Of a DNA stretch of 64,000 bases, positions 35,496-43,363 are shown in pieces. Both the position numbers and the translations under genes were made by a program. Numbering within the stretch: position 1 is the stretch's first letter; each line of letters starts with the position of its first letter. The notes beneath the pieces were generated by a model, which was not told where the DNA came from, did not search any database, and saw only the letters and a list, made by a program, of their open reading frames with translations. Source of the stretch: Deltaproteobacteria bacterium IMCC39524 (GTDB lineage: Bacteria > Desulfobacterota > Desulfuromonadia > Desulfuromonadales > BM103); NCBI GenBank assembly GCA_029667085.1, contig JARUHJ010000002.1, positions 372,001 to 436,000 on the forward strand, written 5' to 3'.

Positions 35496-35603
35496 TTAAC
35501 GCAAAGACGCTAAGAAAAGCGAATAAAGGTGCAAAGAGAATTATGGTTTTTACATGATATCCCCTTTGCGTCTTTGATTTGATCCTTTGTGCCTTTGCGT
35601 TAA
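35496..35603. repeat. TTAACGCAAAG inverted dispersed repeat, full copy
   Basis: A 108-bp imperfect inverted repeat. It opens TTAACGCAAAGACGCTAAGA and closes CTTTGTGCCTTTGCGTTAA, with internal CTTTGCGTC elements. The same design appears at 50243-50351, with half copies at 29698 and 51519. It lies between the DUF6178 gene and a convergent minus-strand gene and may act as a bidirectional terminator or a non-autonomous element. Confidence 0.75.
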
Positions 35604-35608
35604 ATATT

Positions 35609-35974
35609 CTACTCTTTATCGTCCTCAGCAGAAGGCTTGCCACCAGAAATAATCCCTTTAAACCACCCCGGTTTATCGTCAGCCTCTTCCGCAGAGGAGT
35701 ACGTGTAGGGATCTTCCAGGAAACGCACCAGTTCCTCAAAGTAATCCTTGGTGAACTGATCAACCGGACGGTCCGAGAGTTGGTCGCGCACCAGCCCGAT
35801 CCGTGTGACAAAATCATTTTTGAACGTCTCGTTCTGTTCACTCACAACCGTCAGCGCTATCAGCAGAACATGGCTTAAGGCCTGAATTTGCCCGGCCTGG
35901 TTCTGGATCGTCTGCGCCGTCTTGGTGGCAAACTCAATCATCTTCTGTTCGATCTCTGTCGGTTGGTCAGACAT
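35609..35974 (-). CDS. Hypothetical protein (121 aa)
   Basis: Unrecognised soluble protein. It is mostly helical: an N-terminal segment rich in Glu and Gln (about residues 6-30) is followed by a LSHVLLIALTVVSEQNETF helix, which is amphipathic rather than membrane-spanning. The C-terminus is acidic and disordered (SAEEADDKPGW, then PSAEDDKE). A strong AAGGAG site precedes the ATG. It lies 15 bases downstream of the radical SAM gene on the same strand, so the two are probably one operon. Confidence 0.68.
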   Translation of the reverse strand: MSDQPTEIEQKMIEFATKTAQTIQNQAGQIQALSHVLLIALTVVSEQNETFKNDFVTRIGLVRDQLSDRPVDQFTKDYFEELVRFLEDPYTYSSAEEADDKPGWFKGIISGGKPSAEDDKE

Positions 35975-35989
35975 TTTCGCTCCTTAATC

Positions 35990-37690
35990 TTAATCGCTGT
36001 AGCGATATTCCTCAACCTGCATTTTCCGCCCGGTCCCTGTGAGATAGCAGAAGAGGTGAACAGTTCTTAGTTCCGGAGTGTGAATGGTGGTGAAGGCCGC
36101 GGCAAAATATTGCAGCTTAATCCCCTGACCCTTGATCGCTTCGGTCTTCTCCTGAACCCTTGTACGCACCCATTGCTCTTCTTCAGGTTCGAGGGCGGAG
36201 TCAAAAAACTCCGGAATACGGTTGGTGACAACGCGTTCGCAACGGGCGTAGTCGTAAGCGAGGCTTTCAATAAGTCGTGCTTGAGACGTTCCTTTGTCGC
36301 GTCCCCTGACGATCTCGTAAAGGTTCTGAAAAAGTGACTGGCGGTTTAAGGGGAAACGGAACAGCTCGCGTTTGCGCCACTCTCCAGCCAGCCATTCCAG
36401 CCCCATGGCAAAGGAGCCGGTTGCGTCGCTTAATTCGCGTATAAAGCTCGATAAATGACCGCTGTTGTACGTCAGGTCAAGAAGCCGACTGATCTCCTGG
36501 AGTTGCTGCAACTCGGCATAAGAGAGCTCAGGGCTGCCCAGAATCGTGTAGGGTGGGTTCGGGTCAAATCGGATCTGCAACTCTTCGGCTTGGTCGCGCA
36601 ACGGTGAGCCGGGTAGCAGCTTGACCGGTTCGATCTGCAGGTGGTGGGGGGCGAGGGCGGCCACCCGGTCAATTGATTTGAGAAAGCTGTTGTAGTTGTC
36701 ACCGGGAAGGCCGGCCACCAGGTCGAGGTGCATGTGAATCCGGTTGCTTTTGCGCAGGGACCGAATATTCTCCTCTAGTTTCTTCATATTGACCTTGCGA
36801 CCGATCGCATCGAGGGTACTCTCCAGGGTTGATTGCACCCCGATCTCAAACTGGAACATCTCTTCCGGGACTTGATCCAAAAGCTCGAGAGTCGCTTCGT
36901 CGAGCAGGTGGCCGGCGATCTCAAAATGAAAATGCGTCGACCGGTTGTGTTCCAGGATGAAGCTGAAAATCTCCTTGGCGCGACCGGCGTCGAAGTTGAA
37001 GGTGCGGTCGACCAGTTTGACCTTTGCAACGCCTTTCTGCATAAGCAAGAGCAGGTCGCTCTTAATGCGCTCCATGGAGTAGGAGCGAATCAGGTTGTCT
37101 CTGGCGCTTAAACAGAAGCTGCAGTGAAAGGGGCAACCGCGACTGGTCTCGTAATATACAAAGCCGCGCTCCATATCGGTCAGCCCGGTCTTGAAGGGTG
37201 AAGGGACTGTGTCGAGTTCTTTTAACGGCGGGCTGTCCGGCCCGCTGATGAGCTCTTCTCCAACACGCAGAACTGTTCTTGGAGCCACCCCTGGTTGTTG
37301 TCCCTGTTGCCAGGCAGATAGCAATGCACGCAAGGGTTCTTCCCCTTCACCGCGAATCAACGCCGTGATGCCGGGGTTGCGAGTAAAGATTTCCACACAT
37401 TCAAAAGAGACTTCAGGGCCGCCCAGGATGATGCGTAACTCGGGCCGAGCAACGTACAAGGCGTCGACCAGATCGAGGGTCTCGCGTCGGTTCCAGAGGT
37501 AGACGGAAAAGGCGACCACATCCGGGGCCACATCCAGAATCTGGGAGAGAATTGATTCGCGCGGTTCGTGGACGGTAAATTCACGGATCAGGAAATCGCC
37601 GCAATCATCTCCGCAATAGGCTGCGAGACAGGGCAGGGCGAGACTGTTATGAATGAACTTGCTGTGGAGTGTGCTGAGGATTGTTCGCAT
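35990..37690 (-). CDS. B12-binding domain/radical SAM protein (DUF4080 type)
   Basis: A 566-aa enzyme. The N-terminal about 150 residues resemble a cobalamin-binding Rossmann domain (DVVAFSVYLWNRRETLDLV and LRIILGGPEVSFE), though I see no DxHxxG. The radical SAM core follows with the cluster motif CPFHCSFC and TSRG upstream of it. The AGLPGDNYNSF loop and the C-terminal DUF4080 domain (LLDLTYNSGHLSSF onwards) complete the known plan. Reaction unknown; relatives include methyltransferases and methylthiotransferases. The ribosome site is weak. It is followed by the 121-aa gene in the same operon. Confidence 0.85.
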   Translation of the reverse strand: MRTILSTLHSKFIHNSLALPCLAAYCGDDCGDFLIREFTVHEPRESILSQILDVAPDVVAFSVYLWNRRETLDLVDALYVARPELRIILGGPEVSFECVEIFTRNPGITALIRGEGEEPLRALLSAWQQGQQPGVAPRTVLRVGEELISGPDSPPLKELDTVPSPFKTGLTDMERGFVYYETSRGCPFHCSFCLSARDNLIRSYSMERIKSDLLLLMQKGVAKVKLVDRTFNFDAGRAKEIFSFILEHNRSTHFHFEIAGHLLDEATLELLDQVPEEMFQFEIGVQSTLESTLDAIGRKVNMKKLEENIRSLRKSNRIHMHLDLVAGLPGDNYNSFLKSIDRVAALAPHHLQIEPVKLLPGSPLRDQAEELQIRFDPNPPYTILGSPELSYAELQQLQEISRLLDLTYNSGHLSSFIRELSDATGSFAMGLEWLAGEWRKRELFRFPLNRQSLFQNLYEIVRGRDKGTSQARLIESLAYDYARCERVVTNRIPEFFDSALEPEEEQWVRTRVQEKTEAIKGQGIKLQYFAAAFTTIHTPELRTVHLFCYLTGTGRKMQVEEYRYSD

Positions 37691-38155
37691 GAATCAAGGA
37701 TAGCGAAGGGAGGAGGTTATATAAAGCGGAAAGTTCTACTTTGTGGGTTGTTGCAACGGCTGCTGTTGCCTTTTTAATAAACAATCGAGGTCAAAAGCAT
37801 ATTGATCAGGGTTGAAAAGGGGGGGGGGGGGACTGTCAGCCAGCTTTGGTCTGACTCCCACTGTCAGATCTGGATGAGTTCGCCAGAGGGGATTGTTGCC
37901 ATTTTCTTCTTTGTCAGGGTCAGTAAAAATTTCCACACTCTGAATTTTACTAGCTTATAAAAAAGAAAAACTGCTTACTACAGCAACCAAGAAGGATTAA
38001 TCCTACTCTCACTTGACAAACAAGACCAAAATGGTGATATTTAAGAAAAGAACATTCCGTTCAGCATCGCATCATGCTTTTGATGTTTATTTGATGACAT
38101 GTAAGTAAGGGGGGAGGACATTTTATAGGAACATTTAACCAACGGGCAGCAATCC
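37691..38155. other. Intergenic stretch with a 13-base G tract
   Basis: About 465 bases. The tract of 13 consecutive G is at 37819-37831. It is flanked by GGTCTGACTCCC, similar to the complement of GTGGAGTCAGACC at 33807-33819. A 66-aa minus-strand frame through this region contains Pro-Pro-Pro-Pro from the G tract and is not convincing. A good GGGAGG-like site lies before the cytochrome gene, but not at ideal spacing. Confidence 0.55.
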
Positions 38156-38965
38156 ATGTTACTTCATAAATATTATTTTGTAGCTCTCATTATTGCGATT
38201 TCTATAACATCAAGTGTTGTTGTCCTGTCTGCACCACTCACAGACCCAGACAATCAACATAATCTTTCGAGTACAGCGACTCATGGCGGACCACAAGCCC
38301 AACCTATAGCGACTGGAGGTACTGATCAGATTTGCATTTTCTGTCATACTCCACACTCTGCAACACCGGAGTCTACTCTTTGGAGTCGCCCGGATCCTAA
38401 CACTGGGACTTTTCCGCTTTATGGACAACAATTGGTCATTAAGGGAGATTATCCCGGATCCCCTGCGGGCTCTCAGGATCGCAGTCAATACAAGAATGAC
38501 GGGTCTGTCACCTATCCCAGCGGCGCTTCTCGGTTATGCCTTTCCTGTCATGATGGCGTGACGGCTATTGGTATACTGAACGATGGCACGTCAATTGCTA
38601 TGCTCGGTGGGCAAGACCTTGTCACTGGCGTAGCGGTTATTGATCTTTCGACATCTCATCCGATCTCATTTGTTTACGATAATGCAGTACTTGCCGATAT
38701 AAATACTGCCCGGCCTGGAACAACCTATCAGTTGCCGCTGAATCTAACCGTTCCCACCCCGCTTGACGGCGAGAACAAGATGCAATGCACGACTTGTCAT
38801 GATCCCCATAATGACACCTCTCTTGATGGCGGTGGTCTGCCCCCATTTTGGAGGTGGACAGGAACACCCATCGTTGATGAATATGACGATGTATGTAACC
38901 AGTGCCACATCGGCGGCAGTCCTGCAGGGCCTAGTGGGGATCATGATCCTGGCCCTGGAATTTAA
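38156..38965 (+). CDS. Tetrahaem c-type cytochrome, exported
   Basis: A 269-aa periplasmic electron-transfer protein. It has an N-terminal signal peptide (basic start and hydrophobic stretch to about residue 26, cut near LSA-PL). Four CxxCH haem sites are seen: CIFCH (60-64), CLSCH (128-132), CTTCH (211-215) and CNQCH (247-251). The spacing and DPDNQHNLS/HDPHND wording match the doubled-CxxCH family of metal-reducing bacteria. The C-terminus is Gly/Pro rich. It is monocistronic with its own terminator. The electron partner is unknown; a role in extracellular electron transfer is plausible but not shown. Confidence 0.9.
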   Translation: MLLHKYYFVALIIAISITSSVVVLSAPLTDPDNQHNLSSTATHGGPQAQPIATGGTDQICIFCHTPHSATPESTLWSRPDPNTGTFPLYGQQLVIKGDYPGSPAGSQDRSQYKNDGSVTYPSGASRLCLSCHDGVTAIGILNDGTSIAMLGGQDLVTGVAVIDLSTSHPISFVYDNAVLADINTARPGTTYQLPLNLTVPTPLDGENKMQCTTCHDPHNDTSLDGGGLPPFWRWTGTPIVDEYDDVCNQCHIGGSPAGPSGDHDPGPGI

Positions 38966-39005
38966 CTATGGGGCTTTTTATAATTCACGATTTACAGTAA
39001 AAGAG

Positions 39006-39040
39006 AGCCCCAGCCTGTCCACAAGGCCGGGGCTTTATTA
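39006..39040 (+). terminator. Rho-independent terminator after the cytochrome gene
   Basis: AGCCCC-GCCT pairs with AGGC-GGGGCT (interrupted by one unpaired base on each side) around TGTCCACA, then TTATTATT. Confidence 0.85.
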
Positions 39041-39213
39041 TTAATCCTGTTGCATCTGATTCTTAGATTATCTAGGGATATTTAGTATGCGGCGAGCGTG
39101 GAACAAAATTAGATGCTGTCTGTCAGGTCAAGTTATGCTCATGGCACTTTAAAAACGAAGAACTAGCACTTTTACCATCCCTTTTATACCGTTCCTCACA
39201 GTCAACGAAGCTT

Positions 39214-40065
39214 TTATTCTGATTGCTTTTTACTGCTTGGAATAAAGGCCTCCGGTTCCTCATAGCTCTCATAATCATGCCGCCTCCAGCGAAACGGCAA
39301 ATCAACGATCTCACCCGGAGTGGTGATGCCGTAAAGAGCCTTAAAGGCCTCAAGAATAACAGCTCGCTGCTGCTTAACCTTTCCCGGTTCACCAAGCGGA
39401 TGACCGAACGGCCATTTCAGGTAAACGCTGCGTGGCGGCTGAACCTTTTCTGTATACTCGCGAACGATGGTGACGCCAACGGTGGCGATTCCGGCTTTTT
39501 CAATCTCTCTTTGTATCAATCCCACGGATTGATTGCAGATGCCTCAAGCCGGGGTGAGCAGGACCACATCGACCTGGTCCTGTTTGAGCCTCCTTACCAC
39601 CTCCTGGGCGGCTTGTCCGATCAGGGTGGCGATGTGGCGACCGTCGATGTGGCCCATGAAGGAGTAGTGGGTGTCGGCCAGTTGACCGATAACGCCTTCC
39701 TGCTGCAGCTCCTGTAACCTCTGCAACGGAAAGATGATGTTGAGGTCTTTCTCGGCATCGCTGTGGTCGTAGTAGTCGTGGGTGATCTTGTAATCGTTGC
39801 CGATCGTCGCACCATCGATGGCCCTAAAGCTCGGATCACCATCGCTATCCTGCATGTCGAAGGGTTCTTGAGAGCTGTGATGCACACCTGATGTCGTGAC
39901 CAGCGCCAGCTTGCATTCGGCCAGTGGTTTGTGTGGAGGTGCCCAGGGCACAGCTTCACCGGATTCCCAGGGCTCATACGCAGTGATGAAGCGTTGGGCG
40001 AGGCCCGGGTAGCGGGTAATCACCTTGGCGATCAGGCGGTTTTTGAAGCGGTTGATTGTCGACAT
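39214..40065 (-). CDS. GrdB-like selenoprotein (glycine/sarcosine/betaine reductase B family), UGA recoded at 39544-39546
   Basis: Read through an in-frame TGA, the protein has 283 aa with selenocysteine at residue 174 in the motif LLTPA-U-GICNQSVGL. A cysteine lies three residues on, giving a UxxC redox pair. The N-terminal part (173 aa) and the C-terminal part (109 aa) are in the same frame, both look like selenoprotein B of the glycine/sarcosine/betaine/proline reductase family, and no start or ribosome site precedes the second part. Known members are shorter stand-alone forms in delta-proteobacteria without a GrdA/GrdC partner, so the substrate is unknown. The ATG at 40065 follows GGGAG. 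The SECIS hairpin is listed separately. Confidence 0.9.
39515..39533 (-). promoter_or_regulatory. Bacterial SECIS-like hairpin downstream of the recoded UGA
   Basis: On the coding strand, ATCAATCC and GGATTGAT form a perfect 8-bp stem around GUG. It starts 11 bases and its loop lies 19-21 bases after the UGA. Bacterial SECIS elements sit inside the reading frame just downstream of UGA with a G in the apical loop about 16-37 bases away. Both spacing and loop agree, so SelB could bind here. Confidence 0.82.
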
Positions 40066-40126
40066 AGAAGTCTCCCGTATAATTTTGTGAACGACAGTAT
40101 AATCATAATTATGCGCCGGATACTAG

Positions 40127-40163
40127 TGTCCCCATCCGGTAGCCCGGATGGGGACATTTTTTT
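40127..40163 (+). terminator. Plus-strand terminator hairpin with no plus-strand gene
   Basis: A 13-bp perfect stem, TGTCCCCATCCGG/CCGGATGGGGACA with loop TAGC, is followed by seven T on the plus strand. Both flanking genes are on the minus strand. A perfect TATAAT lies at 40098-40103 on the plus strand, but no -35 matches. It may end an antisense or small RNA, or be a mobile palindrome remnant. Confidence 0.75.
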
Positions 40164-40188
40164 CAACTCAGGAGAACAAAGCCTCTAT

Positions 40189-41115
40189 TCAGTTACGAAG
40201 CAAGGCAACTTCATCCTGCCTGGGTGTCTCTGCATTTTCTATAATTGGCAGGGTCGCGTTGTTCGCCCATTCAATCCATGAGCCATCGTAGTTCTTGACC
40301 TCGGAGTAGCCTAATCCTTGTAACACCAGAGTTGCATAAGATGAACGGATGCCGGTCTGGCAATGGGCGATGACCTCCTGACCAGAGGTGATGCCATGTT
40401 TTGCGAGCAGTTGGCGAATCTCACTCTCACTTTTTAAGACTTTAACGCCATCGACTTCGTGTTGCAACTTTGTCCAGTTAAGATGAGTCGCGCCGGGGAT
40501 ATGGCCGCCACGATCAGCGCGCACCTTTGTACCGTCATATTCTTCAGGTGTGCGGGTATCCCAGATGACGACCGAGGTATTGCCAAGCTGGGTCAACACG
40601 TAGTCGGCTTCGGCGCGTGCTTGACCCGGCGTTGAGACGCGGTAGCTGCTCGGTATTGCCGCCGCTGTTGGTAGTAAAGTTGTCGGATGTCCCTCTTTGG
40701 ACCATTTTTCATAACCGCCATCGAGAACCAGTACCTTGTTGTGCCCATGGTAGCGCAAGGTCCAGGCGAGGCGTGCTGCATAAGGGTTGCCGTCTTCGGC
40801 ATAAGTGACCACTGTGGTCTCGGGGGTAATGCCGAATTCCTGCATCAGGGTCTCGAAAGCGGTGGTGGTAGGAACCAGGCTCTTAACGCCGTCGCGCTTG
40901 TCGAGAAAGCCACTGCGAGGAAGGTGATGGGCTCCCTCAATGTGCCCCAGGATGAAGAGCGGGGTCTGACGAGCGTCGAGAATGACGACTTTCGAACGGT
41001 TCTCGGCCAGCCAGTCTGTTTGTACAAAGTAATCTCCCAGACCTGCGCTTGCCAGTGCTGGGAGAGCGGCTAGAAGTAAAATGGTGAGCGAGATGAGTTT
41101 TCTGAGTGACTGCAT
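40189..41115 (-). CDS. Exported thiosulfate sulfurtransferase (tandem rhodanese)
   Basis: A 308-aa periplasmic rhodanese. The signal peptide ends near residue 24 (LALASAG-type cut after a hydrophobic helix). The N-terminal rhodanese domain (about 25-145) keeps VILDARQTPLF and HIEGAHHLP but lacks a loop cysteine. The C-terminal domain (about 165-295) has VVIWDTRTPEEYDG, the CRxGxR-like loop with the catalytic Cys 252 (in AHCQTGIRSS) and GYSEVKNYDGSWIEW. This is the normal two-domain plan. It would move sulfane sulfur from thiosulfate or a related donor. AGGAGAC precedes the ATG. No operon partner. Confidence 0.9.
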   Translation of the reverse strand: MQSLRKLISLTILLLAALPALASAGLGDYFVQTDWLAENRSKVVILDARQTPLFILGHIEGAHHLPRSGFLDKRDGVKSLVPTTTAFETLMQEFGITPETTVVTYAEDGNPYAARLAWTLRYHGHNKVLVLDGGYEKWSKEGHPTTLLPTAAAIPSSYRVSTPGQARAEADYVLTQLGNTSVVIWDTRTPEEYDGTKVRADRGGHIPGATHLNWTKLQHEVDGVKVLKSESEIRQLLAKHGITSGQEVIAHCQTGIRSSYATLVLQGLGYSEVKNYDGSWIEWANNATLPIIENAETPRQDEVALLRN

Positions 41116-41420
41116 GATTGTCTCCTGTTGTTGAGTATTTCGGTAAGGAATACATTAAATGAATAACGGTGTCAAGGTGTTTTTTTTAAAAAATATTCTA
41201 CTGTAAAATAATGTAAAATAAGATCGTGGTTTGAAAGGCTGTAATGTCGGTGGCTTGGCAAAACCATGAACGATAAATTGTTTTCCTCAAGTTGCCTGTG
41301 GTAATTTGGAACTGCACCAGTTCAGGGACTATCCCTTTACCGGAAGAGTCAAACAAGGCACGGATCTCCCCGTGGGGTTATGTCCTGTAAACTAGGATTA
41401 GAAAACTAAAGGAACGGCGC
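41116..41420. other. Divergent intergenic region with a tandem 10-bp repeat
   Basis: About 305 bases between the rhodanese and radical SAM genes. TGTAAAATAA occurs twice in direct tandem at 41202-41221, about one helical turn apart, some 90 bases upstream of the rhodanese gene. GAACTG-CAC-CAGTTC (41309-41323) is a small perfect palindrome. Either could be a regulator site; no promoter pair is clear. Confidence 0.5.
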
Positions 41421-42749
41421 GTGGCAAAAGGTAAAACCATACTGGCAGTGGTCGCCGATGAGAGTGGCGAGGTCTTCGAGCATCCAGATCTGCTACTTGC
41501 CGGCATCAGCGGTACGGAAGCGGTGCGACCGCGCATCGATGAGCTGATCCCCATGCCCGAAGGCAGCCGTCTCTTCACCATACCGCAGACACCGCCGATC
41601 GGTTTCGACCGTCGCAGTGGCAAGCAGCTGACGGCTGATCGCCTACCCAAGCAATGGAGCGGAGGTCCTATTCAGGCGGTTTCGGCTTTTCTGACTCCTG
41701 GCTATACCCGCACCTTGCTGCCTGCAGCTGATTACCGACGTAAGGAACAGACCTTGCCGCTCTGGTCTTACACCGCGGTCGGTTGGTGCCTTGAGGAAGA
41801 GCGTTTCTACGTAGCCGGTGTCCAGGTCGATCGCAACAACCAGTGGCGACCTGATCACTTCGATGATCGTAAGCTCGTTCCCCTGGTGAACAAGACCCTG
41901 CAAGACAGCCCGGACAATCGCCTGCTGGAACAGCTCTCGCGCTGTGCTCTCGATTACCATTGTTTTGCCGCCAAGAATCTTTTCTTCCGCCGTTGGGAAG
42001 CGCCGCTGCCGACTTCGCCTACATGCAATTCCCGTTGCGTTGGTTGTATCTCCAAACAGGAATCAGACTGTTGTCCTTCCAGTCAGGAGCGTCTGACCTT
42101 CGTCCCTACCGTTAAAGAGCTTTGTGAAGTGGCGGTGCCGCACCTCAAAGAAGCAAAGAATGCAATCGTTTCTTTCGGCCAGGGCTGTGAAGGTGACCCG
42201 ATCATGCAGTCGGATGTGATCAGCCAAGCGGTGCGTGAAATGCGCCGTCAGACAGAACGCGGTACGATCAATTTTAACAGCAACGCTTCTTTACCTGATG
42301 CCATCGATAATCTAGCCGCTGCCGGCGTGGAATCGATCCGTGTCTCACTCAACTCGGCTCAGGAACATCTCTACAACGCCTATTACCGGCCATGTGGTTA
42401 TTGTTTTGCCGATGTGGTTGAATCCCTGAAACGGGCTAAAGCGGCCGGTCTTTACCTGATGCTCAATTACCTGGTCTTTCCTGGTGTGACCGATCGCGAG
42501 GATGAGGTTGAGGCCATGGGTGAGCTGATTGACCTGGTTGGTGTTGATATGATCCAGATGCGTAACTTAAGCCTTGACCCGGTACTCTATCTTGATTCGC
42601 TGCAAGTGACAGGCAAGGGCATTGGCATGGTTGAAATGCTTAAAATGCATAAGGCACGCTTCCCCAGCCTGCAGTACGGCTATTTCAACCGGACCAGGGA
42701 GACCTTTTTCCCGCCTGGATACCAGACGGAGTGGCCGATTCCTTCCTGA
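41421..42749 (+). CDS. Radical SAM protein with an uncharacterised N-terminal domain
   Basis: A 442-aa enzyme starting at GTG 41421 (AAAGGAACG upstream). About residues 1-190 form a domain of unknown type; it contains LFTIPQTPPIGFDRRSG (near residue 50-66) and FFRRWEAPLPTSPT. The radical SAM core follows with the cluster motif CNSRCVGC, then a second group of cysteines (ESDCCP), SFGQGCEGDP and INFNSNASLPDAI. The later part reads NYLVFPGVTDREDE and GVDMIQMRNLSLDP. The order is typical of a group widespread in Desulfuromonadia with no assigned reaction. Monocistronic. Confidence 0.82.
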   Translation: MAKGKTILAVVADESGEVFEHPDLLLAGISGTEAVRPRIDELIPMPEGSRLFTIPQTPPIGFDRRSGKQLTADRLPKQWSGGPIQAVSAFLTPGYTRTLLPAADYRRKEQTLPLWSYTAVGWCLEEERFYVAGVQVDRNNQWRPDHFDDRKLVPLVNKTLQDSPDNRLLEQLSRCALDYHCFAAKNLFFRRWEAPLPTSPTCNSRCVGCISKQESDCCPSSQERLTFVPTVKELCEVAVPHLKEAKNAIVSFGQGCEGDPIMQSDVISQAVREMRRQTERGTINFNSNASLPDAIDNLAAAGVESIRVSLNSAQEHLYNAYYRPCGYCFADVVESLKRAKAAGLYLMLNYLVFPGVTDREDEVEAMGELIDLVGVDMIQMRNLSLDPVLYLDSLQVTGKGIGMVEMLKMHKARFPSLQYGYFNRTRETFFPPGYQTEWPIPS

Positions 42750-42827
42750 CGCACCTACCTCATCATCCGTAAACACCTGTATTTAATGGTGCATTAAATG
42801 ATTGTATTGGCGCGGTGTTTTTGTGTG

Positions 42828-42857
42828 TTGACTTGCAATACATTCAAAAAGTATGAT
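42828..42857 (+). promoter_or_regulatory. Probable sigma-70 promoter for the DUF4920-PepSY pair
   Basis: TTGACT and TATGAT are spaced by 18 bases, about 35 bases before the coding start at 42893. It stands in the 143-base gap after the radical SAM gene. Confidence 0.65.
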
Positions 42858-42892
42858 GCGTTCCGTTGTCCATTCCCTCTAAGGAGCAAATC

Positions 42893-43357
42893 ATGCGTAC
42901 TTTCCTGATCACCTTTCTGCTTGTAGCCATCTTGTCCCCGGTCACTGCTTTTGCCAAAGATTTCGGCAATGGCGTCACCCTGTCCGAAGAGACGGCGATC
43001 TCCGCGATCCTTGATGCCCCAGCAGATTATGTTGGTAAAAAAGTCAAAGTCTCCGGACTGGTCATCGACGTATGCAGCACAAGGGGCTGCTGGATCTATC
43101 TGGCAGGCGACCGTGATTTTGAGAAAATCCGTATTAAGGTAACCGATGGCGAGATCGTCTTCCCGATGGAAGCTCGCGGCAAGGTAGCGACTGTTGAGGG
43201 GGTCGTGGAGAGTATGGAGTTGACCCGTGAGGAAGTCATCAAGCGGCGCAAACATCATGCGGAAGAGAAGGGCATTGATTTTGATCCTGCCTCGGTGACT
43301 TCCGGTGAAACTGTCTTGCGTATTCGTGGTCTCGGTGCCTCGATTGATGGTGTTTAG
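42893..43357 (+). CDS. Exported DUF4920 domain protein
   Basis: A 154-aa periplasmic protein. The signal peptide runs to about residue 21 (a hydrophobic helix ending VTAFAKD). The rest is a small OB-like beta domain fitting DUF4920, with PADYVGKKVKVSGLVIDVCSTRGCWIYLAGD; the two cysteines in CSTRGCW are conserved and may bind a metal. The C-terminal half has EVIKRRKHHAEEKG and ends VLRIRGLGASIDGV. The ATG at 42893 follows AAGGAGC. It is followed after six bases by the PepSY gene, which suggests joint work in periplasmic metal or redox handling (inference). Confidence 0.82.
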   Translation: MRTFLITFLLVAILSPVTAFAKDFGNGVTLSEETAISAILDAPADYVGKKVKVSGLVIDVCSTRGCWIYLAGDRDFEKIRIKVTDGEIVFPMEARGKVATVEGVVESMELTREEVIKRRKHHAEEKGIDFDPASVTSGETVLRIRGLGASIDGV

Positions 43358-43363
43358 ATAAGC

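Noticed and set aside
37736-37936. A 66-aa minus-strand frame through the G run
   Set aside because: Its GTG start has no ribosome site, it relies on the G run for a Pro tract, and no family is seen.
39544-40065. GrdB-like gene truncated by a stop, i.e. a pseudogene
   Set aside because: The stop is TGA in a UxxC context with a SECIS-like hairpin, and the frame continues with family-like sequence. No start for a second gene follows.
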